This document shows, in pieces, positions 10,241 to 20,800 of a stretch of DNA of 64,000 nt; positions within the stretch are counted from its first letter, which is position 1; every line of letters begins with the position of its first letter. Origin of the DNA: Branchiostoma lanceolatum (lineage: Eukaryota > Chordata > Leptocardii > Amphioxiformes > Branchiostomatidae); contig NC_089737.1 in assembly GCF_035083965.1 (NCBI RefSeq), positions 16,159,529-16,223,528 of the forward strand, given 5' to 3'. The notes beneath the pieces were generated by a model. It saw nothing but the letters and a program-made list of their open reading frames with translations. It ran no database searches and was not told where the DNA came from. The position numbers were made by a program, and so were the translations under genes.

Positions 10241-11732
10241 ATGGAGCAGAATCTGTGGCCAGGCAACATGCAGCAGCAGACCGTTGTGGTAAGCGGATTT
10301 TAAAATTACTGTAAATGCAGAAATGTTTCTGTTCACGGATTATCATCACCATATGATACTAGCAGCACAATGAGGGCTAGTCGGAGAAAATGTGTTTCTT
10401 CCCGAATGAAAATACTCTTTTTACACCAAGAGATTTATTCAACCGACGTTTCGGTGACCATCTGTCACTTTCTTCACAGCAATTCTGACTGGTTCACATT
10501 GCACTGCAGCACAGGTGTCGCTGCTTATAGATGCGTTCCCAAACGAAACGACACCTGTGTTGCAGTGCAATGTGAACCAGTCAGATTTGCCTTGAAGAAA
10601 ATTACCGATGGTCACCGAAACGTCGGCTGAATTAAATCTCCTTGGTTGTTTTATTCAGTGACTTACCATAAACCTGATGAAACTATTCACGGATGTGTTT
10701 CTTCCCGCTCCACCCAGGTTGGCAGCCCGCAGGATGCTGCGGACGCCCGGCCGAACAACCACCTGGTCATGGCCGTCGCCACCGCCATCTGTTGCTGCTG
10801 GCCGGTGGGAATCGCGGCCGTGTACTATGCTCTGCAGGTCTGTATATATCTATCTATCTATTTACTGGTTTGGCTGTTTTGGACACACAGCCTACTCTCC
10901 AGGCAGAGCATGGGTTTCGGCTGTTTTATGACGTGTTTTAGGCGTTTTTGTCGGGCTTTCTACTTTGTCATCGTTTTTCTTGTATAGCCAACCCTTGGAA
11001 AAACGATGACAAAGTAGAAAGCCCGACAAAAACGCCTAAAACACGTCAAAAACCAGCCGAAACCCATGCTCTTCTTGGAGAGTAACACAGCCAGGTCTGC
11101 CCAACTAGCCCTGCTGACAAAGACAAGACATTACAATGGACAGCGTAACGAGCTATAACAATATTCTCAATACATGTAGAATACAACACGGTGTATTCCG
11201 TATCGCCCGAGGTTCCGGCCCGATCGCGGGTAGGATCGCCCGACGGATGTAGGTGATCCGACCCGCGGGAGGGCTGGGACCGAGGGTGATGCGGAATACA
11301 ACGTGTTGTATTTTATCCATTATGTCATACTCACTCAAGACAACACACATTGCACATTGTATCTTTGATATGTGCTTAATACTGTAAATGCCTTTAAGTT
11401 CGCCTGGTTTTTATTTCGCGGTAGGGAGGAAATTGAGTGTTCACAGTAGTTTTAAGTTCGCGTTTGATTGAAACAATAGTAGCGCTACAGTCATAGGTAG
11501 GCATAAAACCGCCGCGAACATTTCTGCATTTACAGTAAACAATAAATAAGTTATGACCAACCATTTGCTCTCTTCCCGTGTCCAGGTTGATCCGCGATGG
11601 GAGAAAGGAGACCGGAAGGGGGCGAAGTCCGCCTCCAAGACGGCCGAGTTTCTTTACAAGCTCGCCGCGTGTCTGCTCATAGCCGGCGTGCTGATCATCC
11701 CCATCGTCTTCTTCTTTACCCGCCTAGCCTAG
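10241..11732 (+). CDS. CD225/IFITM-like (dispanin) small membrane protein
   Basis: Three exons join in phase 0: 10241-10288 (exon open from 10212), 10718-10837 and 11586-11732, with CAG acceptors and GT donors, giving 104 aa (about 132 with the exon at 9204). The second exon encodes the first CD225 membrane segment with ICCCWPVGIAAVYY, matching the family's CC.P.G..A..YS core and its palmitoylation-type cysteines. The third gives the polar loop GDRKGAKSASKTAEFLYK, as in family members (GD..GA..AS..A), then a second hydrophobic segment ending FFFTRLA. Relatives include IFITM proteins, which block virus entry at membranes, and non-immune dispanins; which role applies here is unknown. The stop codon lies in a transposon-derived repeat. 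Confidence 0.85.
10428..10645. mobile_element. Foldback element with CGACGTTTCGGTGACC ends
   Basis: The left arm (10440-10520) and right arm (10545-10630) are imperfect reverse complements, for example GACGTTTCGGTGACCATC against GATGGTCACCGAAACGTC. It lies in intron 1 of the CD225-like gene. The AACGTC/GACGTTTCG ends resemble those seen around Penelope-like retroelements, but no coding part is present. Confidence 0.7.
10866..11108. mobile_element. Long hairpin element with arms of about 110 bp
   Basis: Bases 10895-10978 reappear almost perfectly inverted at 10998-11080, with a loop of about 20 bases; weaker pairing extends to 10866 and 11108. It sits in intron 2 of the CD225-like gene and would form a near-perfect RNA hairpin when transcribed. 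I read it as a foldback MITE. Confidence 0.8.
11179..11312. mobile_element. MITE with AATACAACACGGTGTATTCC ends
   Basis: Inverted arms of about 42 bases (left from 11179, right to 11312) flank a GC-rich centre. The ends have AATACAACAC against GTGTTGTATT. It is a second foldback element in the same intron. Confidence 0.7.
11380..11537. mobile_element. MITE with TACTGTAAATGC ends
   Basis: TACTGTAAATGC at 11380 and GCATTTACAGTA at 11526-11537 are perfect inverted termini around a 158-base element. A related single end lies at 10307-10330. Confidence 0.75.
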
Positions 11733-14355
11733 CCTCTACCAGGCTCCGCGGTGTTCTTCTTTACCCGCGTGTAGCGCCGATGTAGCCTAGCCTCTACCAG
11801 GCTCCGCGGTGTTCTTCTTCACCCGCCTAGCCTAGCCTCTACCAGGCTCCGTGGTGTTCTTCTTTACCCGCCTAGCCTAGCCTCTACCAGGCTCCGCGGT
11901 GTTCCTCTTTACCCGCCTAGCCTAGTCTCTACCAGGCTCCGCGGTGTTTCTCTTTACCCGCCTAGCCTAGTCTCTACCAGGCTCTGCGGTGTTCTTCTTT
12001 ACCCGCGTGTAGCGCCGATGTAGCCTAGCCTCTACCAGGCTCCGTGGTGTTCTTCTTTACCCGCCTAGCCTAGCCTCTACCAGGCTCCGCGGTGTTCTTC
12101 TTTACCCGCCTAGCCTAGCCTCTACCAGGCTCCGCGGTGTTCCTCTTTACCCCCCTAGCCTAGCCTCTACCAGGCTCCGCGGTGTTCTTCTTTACCCGCG
12201 TGTAGCGCCGATGTAGCCTAGCCTCTACCAGGCTCCGCGGTGTTCTTCTTTACCCGCCTAGCCTAGCCTCTACCAGGCTCCGCGGTGTTCTTCTTTACCC
12301 GCGTGTAGCGCCGACGTAGCCTAGCCTCTACCAGGCTCCGCGGTGTTCTTCTTTACCCGCCTAGCCTAGCCTCTACCAGGCTCCGCGGTGTTCTTCTTTA
12401 CCCGCCTAGCCTAGCCTCTACCAGGCTCCGCGGTGTTCTTCTTTACCCGCGTGTAGCGCCGACGTAGCCTAGCCTCTACCAGGCTCCGCGGTGTTCTTCT
12501 TTACCCGCCTAGCCTAGCCTCTACCAGGCTCCGCGGTGTTCTTCTTTACCCGCGTGTAGCGCCGATGTAGCCTAGCCTCTACCAGGCTCTGCGGTGTTCT
12601 TCTTTACCCGCGTGTAGCGCCGATGTAGCCTAGCCTCTACCAGGCTCCGCGGTGTTCTTCTTTACCCGCCTAGCCTAGCCTCTACCAGGCTCCGCGGTGT
12701 TCTTCTTTACCCGCGTGTAGCGCCGACGTAGCCTAGCCTCTACCAGGCTCCGCGGTGTTCTTCTTTACCCGCCTAGCCTAGCCTCTACCAGGCTCCGCGG
12801 TGTTCTTCTTTACCCGCCTAGCCTAGCCTCTACCAGGCTCCGCGGTGTTCTTCTTTACCCGCCTAGCCTGGCCTCTACCAGGCTCCGCGGTGTTCTTCTT
12901 TACCCGCGTGTAGTACCGATGTAGCCTAGCCTCTACCAGGCTCCGTGGTGTTCTTCTTTACCCGCCTATAGCGCCGATGAAGCCTAGCCTCTACCAGGCT
13001 CCGCGGTGTTCTTCTTTACCCGCCTAGCCTAGCCTCTACCAGGCTCTGCGGTGTTCTTCTTTACCCGCGTGTAGCGCCGATGTAGCCTAGCCTCTACCAG
13101 GCTCCGCGGTGTTCTTCTTTACCCGCCTGCAGCCTAGCCTCTACCAGGCTCCGTGGTGTTCTTCTTTACCCGCCTGTAGCCTAGCCTCTACCAGGCTCCG
13201 CGGTATTCTTCTATACCCGCCTAGCCTAGCCTCTACCAGGCTCCGCGGTGTTCTTCTTTACCCGCGTGTAGCGCCGATGTAGCCTAGCCTCCACCAGGCT
13301 CCGTGGTGTTCTTCTTTACCCGCCTGTAGCCTAGCCTCTACCAGGCTCCGCGGTGTTCTTCTTTACCCGTCTAGCCTAGCCTCTACCAGGCTCCGCGGTG
13401 TTCTTCTTTACCCGCCTAGCCTAGCCTCTACCAGGCTCCGCGGTGTTCTTCTTTACCCGTCTAGCCTAGCCTCTACCAGGCTCCGCGGTGTTCTTCTTTA
13501 CCCGCCTAGCCTAGCCTCTACCAGGCTCCGCGGTGTTCTTCTTTACCCGCGTGTAGTGCCGATGTAGCCTAGCCTCTACCAGGCTCCGCGGTGTTCTTCT
13601 TTACCCGTCTAGCCTAGCCTCTACCAGGCTCCGCGGTGTTCTTCTTTACCCGTCTAGCCTAGCCTCTACCAGGCTCCGCGGTGTTCTTCTTTACCCCCCT
13701 AGCCTAGCCTCTACCAGGCTCCGCGGTGTTCTTCTTTACCCCCCTAGCCTAGCCTCTACCAGGCTCCGCGGTGTTCTTCTTTACCCGCCTAGCCTAGCCT
13801 CTACCAGGCTCCGCGGTGTTCTTCTTTACCCGTCTAGCCTAGCCTCTACCAGGCTCCGCGGTGTTCTTCTTTACCCGCCTAGCCTAGCCTCTACCAGGCT
13901 CCGCGGTGTTCTTCTTTACCCGCCTAGCCTAGCCTCTACCAGGCTCCGCGGTGTTCTTCTTTACCCGCGTGTAGTGCCGATGTAGCCTAGCCTCTACCAG
14001 GCTCCGTGGTGTTCTTCTTTACCCGCGTGTAGTGCCGATGTAGCCTAGCCTCTACCAGGCTCCGCGGTGTTCTTCTTTACCCGTCTAGCCTAGCCTCTAC
14101 CAGGCTCCGCGGTGTTCTTCTTTACCCGTCTAGCCTAGCCTCTACCAGGCTCCGCGGTGTTCTTCTTTACCCCCCTAGCCTAGCCTCTACCAGGCTCCGC
14201 GGTGTTCTTCTTTACCCGCGTGTAGCCTAGCCTCTACCAGGCTCCGCGGTGTTCTTCTTAACCCGCCTGTAGCCTAGCCTCTACCAGGCTCCGCGGCGTT
14301 CTTCTTTACCCGCCTGTAGTGCCGAAGTAGCCTAGCCTCTACCAGGCTCCGCGGA
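11706..14355 (+). repeat. 2.6-kb minisatellite seeded by CD225 3' end plus transposon terminus
   Basis: About 50-55 tandem units. The common unit is 45 bases (GTTCTTCTTTACCCGCCTAG, then CCTAGCCTCTACCAGGCTCC, then GCGGT); a longer 58-base variant carries an extra GTGTAGCGCCGATG-type segment. The first unit overlaps the last codons and stop of the CD225-like gene (FFFTRLA-stop). The second half is the terminal repeat of the transposon at 14328. The array therefore lies in or just after the 3'-UTR. Confidence 0.95.
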
Positions 14356-14752
14356 GGGCTGGAAAAATATTACATATTGGTATGTTTTAGATTCACAATT
14401 TTGTTACAAGCCGACCGCCATGAAACCTTTGAAGAAAAGTTGTAAAAACTACTTTTTTTGAAAGGTTTAAACACGGTCGGCTTGTATCATTTCCAAACTG
14501 CCAAAATTGTCATTATGAAAACATTCTTTGAAAGCTGACACCTTCCCAAATCTCACAGGCGAGTTTGTTTTGCCAGATTAAATCGTAAAGGCAAACTAGG
14601 AAGCAATTTGTCGGGTCATGGCTGATTCGAATCGGAGTTTCAAAGAGGTCGATTGGTCGGGGTGCCGATTCCCTTAGCATACTTTTCACTCTATTTTGCC
14701 AATTTTCACTATTTTCCCAGTGGTCCGCGGAGCCTGGTAGAGGCTAGCTGTA
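14328..14752. mobile_element. Non-autonomous DNA transposon with TAGCCTCTACCAGGCTCCGC ends
   Basis: The left end TAGCCTAGCCTCTACCAGG..CCGCGGA is also the last unit of the minisatellite. The right end CCGCGGAGCCTGGTAGAGGC at 14725-14745 is its reverse complement. Inside lies a smaller inverted pair, TACAAGCCGACCG (14406) against CGGTCGGCTTGTA (14474). There is no coding capacity. Related ends lie at 1355-1385 and 36544-36563. Confidence 0.8.
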
Positions 14753-15640
14753 GCCATGGGTTACGCTGGGTGAATCCATCCCAACTTTGCGAAGGGGTGA
14801 CCCGCAGATTTCGGTGAGGCCATGTTGATTTGGAACAAATACCCAAACTCATGACTGGCCCCACTCGATAGTAACACTATATCAAAGACATGCTAGCCCT
14901 TATTGCTTAGTAATGAGGATGTTAAGTTTTATTCTATACTTTTTTTGCACTATGTTTGATAGCTGTTGCCATATATTGTACGTTGTTCAATTGTCGTGCA
15001 ATAAAGTTTTTCGGTGGTTTATAAGATGCAAACTTTGCCTAGCTCGAACCTTTTTAGCTTTACAGAAAAGAATGTGAATTTGACAATCGCTTTTCCAAAC
15101 AAGTACATAGTTTTGCTATCATTCCAACTGCAAGCAAAACTAGGATAGGACTTTGTACACAATTTGATGCCATGTCGATAGAGACAGCTCTTACAAGTCG
15201 ACTTCACAAATAAGACCATTGTTACGACAGAATGATGATTAATAACGTTAAGTTTCTAATCAATAGTTTTGATTGTTGTGTGTGTGCTTGAATAAAGTTC
15301 TAAACGGGAACCATGCTGCTACAGCGTCTTTTCTGAAGATGTGGCGTGAGTGTGTACGATTGGCTTGTTTACCTACTAGTTTTGATTGCTGCGATGTTAG
15401 CTTTAGACCTGGACGCATGTCTACTTGCGTCATCATCATGTGGACTTCTGTGTTTTGAAGCTACAGACGTTGAAAAATTGAATGGGCTTCTTGTTACTGT
15501 TGTTTTTGTTTGAAATATACACATAAATGACGAAATCACAATCAGAAAATAGCTAAATCAGGCACGTTATACCTACATCTAACGCCAATTTTACAAACAC
15601 TGTCATCTATAGGCGGAACTTTCTATATCATACGGGGATC
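14753..15640 (+). other. Spacer with possible poly(A) sites
   Basis: No gene is seen. AATAAAGTT occurs at 14999 and 15291 and could end CD225 transcripts. A segment at 15240-15520 resembles the 3' repeats of the LRR genes. Confidence 0.35.
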
Positions 15641-16638
15641 CCCGCACGGTACAACAAAAAGTGCGGCCCCACCTGCGGACTCCTATTTACCTGCTGCCGG
15701 TCGCGAGTTGGGACAGTCTGAGAGTGACATTTGTACACAAAGAAGGCAACTATTCTCCACTCTAATCAAGTACCAGTATAGGCTCAAACAGTAGCCCAAG
15801 GAGGTTAAATCTAGATGAAACCTCCTTGGGTAGCCTAAGCAACTAATGTTACCTGTCTTACATTACTTTCACGATAAAACGCCAGGGGGTGCTAGTACAA
15901 AAGGATATTTCCATTGCAGTCATAACCAAGACTTAATGAGACTCAAAACACCACAAAGGCAACCTCAGAAAGCTTTGACTTGACTGTTTCTTCCCCTTCT
16001 TTTAAAATGCAACAATTCGGGTGAAAATCCCCCTTCCCAGAAGCCCCCATCCGGTACAAAAGCTTAAGGTGCCACGCCTGGGGGTTTCCTGTTTTACCGT
16101 TGCGAGCTGCGACCGTTAGTTCTATCCCAAGTCTGAAAGATCTGTGGTTTGTTTCACTTCAACTTTGTCTCCTGCAGAAAGAGACATACAATGAACTAAA
16201 TTGGTCTCGTAGATAAAGGACGACATCACAATGAGCACTAAATCTGGCCCATTAAACCTAAATCTAAAGCTAAGATCAAACAGGTGTACAAGGTTTTTTT
16301 TAGGTGGGACGTTCTAAGGGGAACCCCCTTCCCAGAAGCCCCCGCGCGGTACAAAGGTGCGGCCACACCTGGGGACTTCCGGTTCCACAGGTGCTAGTCG
16401 CGAGGTGTGACCGTAAGTTTCACCCCCCAGTCTGAAGATAATGCGGTCATGTTTCCGACATACATAAACTTAATTGGTCTCCCCATACTGACAGTTTAAG
16501 GACGACATCACAAATAGTAGAGAGCTAAACTTTAAACATTAAACTTAAATCTAACGCTAAGATCAAGAAAGTGAACAAGGTTATTTTTAGGTGGGGCATT
16601 CCAAGGGGAATCCCCCTTCCCAGACGCACCTAAGACGG
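15640..16638 (+). promoter_or_regulatory. Upstream block of NTPR1 with promoter-repeat copies D, E, F
   Basis: Copy D (15640-15780) is degenerate. Copy E has TTCCCAGAA at 16034, a TACAAAAG box and GGGGGTTTCC at 16080. Copy F has TTCCCAGAA at 16329, ACAAAGG and GGGGACTTCC at 16371. The order E-F-G and the sequence between copies match A-B-C in front of LRR1, although the genes they serve are unrelated. Confidence 0.6.
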
Positions 16639-16813
16639 TATAAAAGGTGCGCCACACCTGGGGACTTCCTCTTTTCCTGGTGTCAGGCACGAGTTGGGAC
16701 CGTAAGTTTTTGTTACCTCCAGTCTTTAAGTTGGTTTCTACAAGAAGAAGGCCGCTTTTCTTCACTCAAAGCAGTGCCGAGGACGACAAAGAGTGCCTGA
16801 CAACACTGAACAG
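16639..16813 (+). promoter_or_regulatory. NTPR1 core promoter and non-coding leader exon (copy G)
   Basis: TATAAAAGG at 16639-16647 is followed by GGGGACTTCC at 16660-16669 and a leader ending CAG|GTGAGTA at 16813/16814. It is a close paralogue of the LRR1 leader (2391-2558). There is no ATG in the leader. The next exon of NTPR1 begins after TATGTAG at 17811. Confidence 0.7.
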
Positions 16814-17850
16814 GTGAGTACCGAGTACAAGTTGCTCCGTTTGAATAGACATGGAAGTGTTAGGTAACAGGGGGAGGGGGTGGGGGTTTTTGGCAACACG
16901 GTGCATGTGTGTACAAAGACATGCTCTTACAAACAAAGTTTAACGTATCTCATATCTCTGGCGGATAACAACATTAACCAAGTAGTTTGGATGGCCTTTC
17001 ACCAAGGATGAAGTCAACTTAATATAGTTATTTCCCTTTTGATGCCTTCCAACATATTCTCACACTACTGCAATTGAAGTTCCTCTTTTGCCATTGGCAT
17101 GTGAAACTCACGTCTTCTGTTTGTTTACCGTTCCTTGGCGATGTGCCAGCAATGATGTCATCTGTTCTGTTTGTCTTTCCCCTTGACTTGCTGTGAAAGA
17201 ACATCATTTGTGGGCGTTGCCAGTCCTGTCCGAAGAATTTCATTCATACAGTGAAGTCTGATAGTCAAAGCAATCTCAAGTAACAGCTGCCTGTATTCAT
17301 CGGCAGTAACTGGCCCGTACCTTTGCAGGGAAGGTCGTCACGCACTGTTGAGCTTGTATCGGGGGCTCTGTGTGGGCATAAATGGCCGAAGGTGTATAAT
17401 TACACTGTGTACATTGTTGCTGATTTATGGTTGAGGTTTTGTTCACAAGTTACGGTTGTATTTGGCTTCAGTTCAACACTAATTTGACACTGGGGAATTC
17501 CACTTCTGCTGGAATTCCCTGACACTGAGGTAATGTTCAACCGCTCATGTTTGTGACCTAGAAAACACAATCCGATGGAGTCACAATAGCGTTGATGTTG
17601 TATGATATGAATCATGTCTTTATTTCTTCTTCTATATCTAATGGTTTCACTAGCATGGTAGGCCTCAGGAAGAACATTAGGTCGTCGAGATTGCTGTCAA
17701 CCTTCACGTGTATGCATTTGTATTGTTGTTTAGGTCAGTGAGCTGCCTAAGTCTGAAATTCGTGTTCACACTGTCTGAAAATGATCTAATCATGGTTTTC
17801 ATTGTATGTAGAACACAGAGGGTGCCCATTAAGCACGTTGAGACACAGGC

Positions 17851-20800
17851 ATGGAAAATACAGAGGCCGCGCTGTCCACGGTGGCGGAGGAACTTCGTGA
17901 GTTGGACCTGAACTTTAGAGACGGTTCTGACCTTGATGTTGTAGAGAAGGGATACGCACGCAAGCTGATCCACGCCATCAGCAGTGACAATAGGGTCTTG
18001 AAAAATGAGTCGATAAAAAGTCTTGGAGATTTGTACCTGCACAAAGCAAAGTCCAACGACCATAAGGCAGAAAACTTCTGCAAAGCCTGTGCGTTGTATG
18101 AAGAAGTCTTACAATATATTGGAAATAAAGAGGAGCAAGAAAGTATGCAACATCGCATCAGATATGCAGAGAAATGTACAAAACTGGTACACAGTCACAA
18201 ATCACAACCGGGAAACAAGGTCTCAGTCAATGTCACCTTAGCTGTGTCGGCAAAGCTTCAGGAAGTGAAAGAAAAGACCAAGAAGAAAGGCGTGGCGCCA
18301 CTGATCGAAGCTTTTACAAGCTCCTTCGTGCAAGCAATCGTGGATGGAAATAAACGCCTGGAATTGGAGTCACTGAAGAGTCTTGGAGATCTGTATCTTG
18401 AGAAGGGAAGGGATGGCAATGATGAGGCAGCATTCACCAAAGCAGCTGGGCTGTACCGAGCGGCGCTGGACCGCTGTGAAGATTCAGACGGCAGAGAAAC
18501 ACTGAAGCACCGCATCAAGTACGCCGAGAAGGTCAACGAGAAGAAAGAAAAGGTAGAGTAGATAAAGCATGGCTAGTGGAATTTAATCTGTATCCAATTG
18601 TACTTTTCTTCTTTCATATTCTCATTTAGTACCCTACGCTAAACGACCAATGCAGCAGTTTTCTTTCGTTAAGTACATGTAGTTAGAATCCTTGAAATCG
18701 CTTCGACTTTGGTCTACTTTATCATTATGAGACAACTGAACGTATCTGGTTTTTTTTCGGAATGGTTCTCAGGTAAAACAGACAAATCTTATGATTACCC
18801 TCTGTACTTCCGTTTCAATTTCATCACAGAAGCGAAGAGAAATGCCAACAAGAAACAGCAAAGCTGCTTATGCCAGCCGCTTCACGCCTCCCTCAACTGC
18901 ATGCCTAGCAGCCCGTGACGTCATTAACCACCTAAACAAGCAATGGTGCGTTCACTTTATTTTCTCTGGCATGCAGTTTTCAATGTTTGATTTCATAATA
19001 TCACTCGACAATCGACACATCGGCTTACCGTGGCGTTACACTAACTTAGTGATGTATGCTGATGGGAATTTATCATTTCGTTACAGGATGGCTGGAAGTG
19101 ACAACAACAGCCACAAGAATTACAAAACACCGGAAGATACCGAAAGGTACGTTACTGCGTAAGTGCCGTTGTGTTGGCGTAACGGGTCGGGTGTTCAAAT
19201 TCCGCTGTCACCGATGTTGTGCCCTTGGGAAAGGCACCTTAACACGACTTTACTCACTCCATCCAAGTTTAACAAGATTGGCAACATAAAAAGATGTTGC
19301 CATGGCGACGGTGGTCTCTGTTAACGTTTTCGTTTTTAGCTCACATGCGAATAAGGACCTCGCATAAATCATATCAGTCGATATCCTTCTCTACCAAAAT
19401 AACACAAGTTGTCCAATGTAGGAAAAATCTTGTTTTTACAAAAAAAGATATCGTACCATTTCCTCATAAATTATGTAAATGAGGCCCTCTATGCAAGATT
19501 TGTGTCTAATAGTGGCCACATTTACTTAACTTCCAAATGGTGCAAAAAAGAATTCCCTTTCATTTACCACTATGGATTTATAGTATTTTTTCATTAACTA
19601 TGCAAATTAAGTATTAATTTGCATAATTGATATCTATCGATAAATATCTCTTTCTCAGTTACATATGTCATGTGTTTGAGAGTCCTGTAATAGAATGCAG
19701 CTGATTTATTAACTGTCCTCATTAATTATGCAAATCAGATCTTGATTTGCATAATTGGCATATGATTATGTAAATCATCACTTAAGCTATCTACACACCA
19801 AAAAATATGATGATCCGTCATCCCCTTCTTGCGTTATTCTCTTTTAAAGTTTCAGTCAAAATCAGCTCCTGCAGTTCCAAAAAAAGCCGCTAGGGGGTCC
19901 AAATCTACAGGACATATTTTCCTTACAAAGAGCTATCCACCACTTAAAAATCATGACTATAGCATGTTCAGAAGACGAGATTTAAAAAGTGAAAGTTCCC
20001 CTGCAGTACCATAAAAGGTCGCTATGGGACCCAAAATCCAATCATTACAAGGTCTCCCACAGACCTACCCACCTACAAAATATGAATACAATACATCCAG
20101 ACGTTCTTGAGTTATCGTCCCATGGACTTTCACATTCCTGTACAATTCCTAGAATTCTTGCAATCTGCACACAATATAGTATAAATTTGGCTCGCCCCTG
20201 AGGCGTCGCCAAAAATGGGTACGTGATTTCGGTTGGGGAGAGGGGTAAATAGCGATGGAAGGAAAGGGTTAGGCTCTGTCAGACACAGTGAATAACAACC
20301 CACAATACTAAATGAAATACAAATTCTATTATAGATTACAGCTCGCGCAATGAATTCACAATTTTCGGTGTCAAGTGTAGTACGTTTTGTCCTGTACACG
20401 ACAATTCTCTCTTACAGCACCTATCAAGAACAGCTGCAGGAGGGCTGCAGGGCCCTGCAGACAGGGGACCTGGACACGGCAGAGAAACACTTCGCAGCTG
20501 CGCTCAAGGCCGTTCACAGGGAAAGTGAGCATCTTAGAATATTTCATGGTCTGTGCAACAAAACAATTTGAGCTATGCAAATGTAATGCGCTCGGTTTGC
20601 GTATACCATTTGCCTAAATCATAACACTACTGAATAAACTGGTCTTTTGCTACAAATGCTGCTGCTACTATTATCATACTACTACTACTACTACTATACT
20701 CACCCAGGATAAGATCAGCAATATCATAATGAGAACAATTGAGAATTTCCCGCAACCAGTGTGAGTGCGCTTAGCAGATGCCCAGTGTACCTATATCAAA

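Noticed and set aside
10560-10640. Possible hammerhead ribozyme, because GAAACGTC occurs near a foldback element
   Set aside because: No CTGATGA core with the required helices can be found.
11706-14355. CRISPR-like array
   Set aside because: Units are contiguous with no unique spacers, and the genome is eukaryotic; it is a minisatellite.
18977-19146. NTPR1 exon starting at 19087 (after TTACAG)
   Set aside because: That border puts TGA in frame; the upstream acceptor at 18976 keeps phases 0 and 2 and is preferred.
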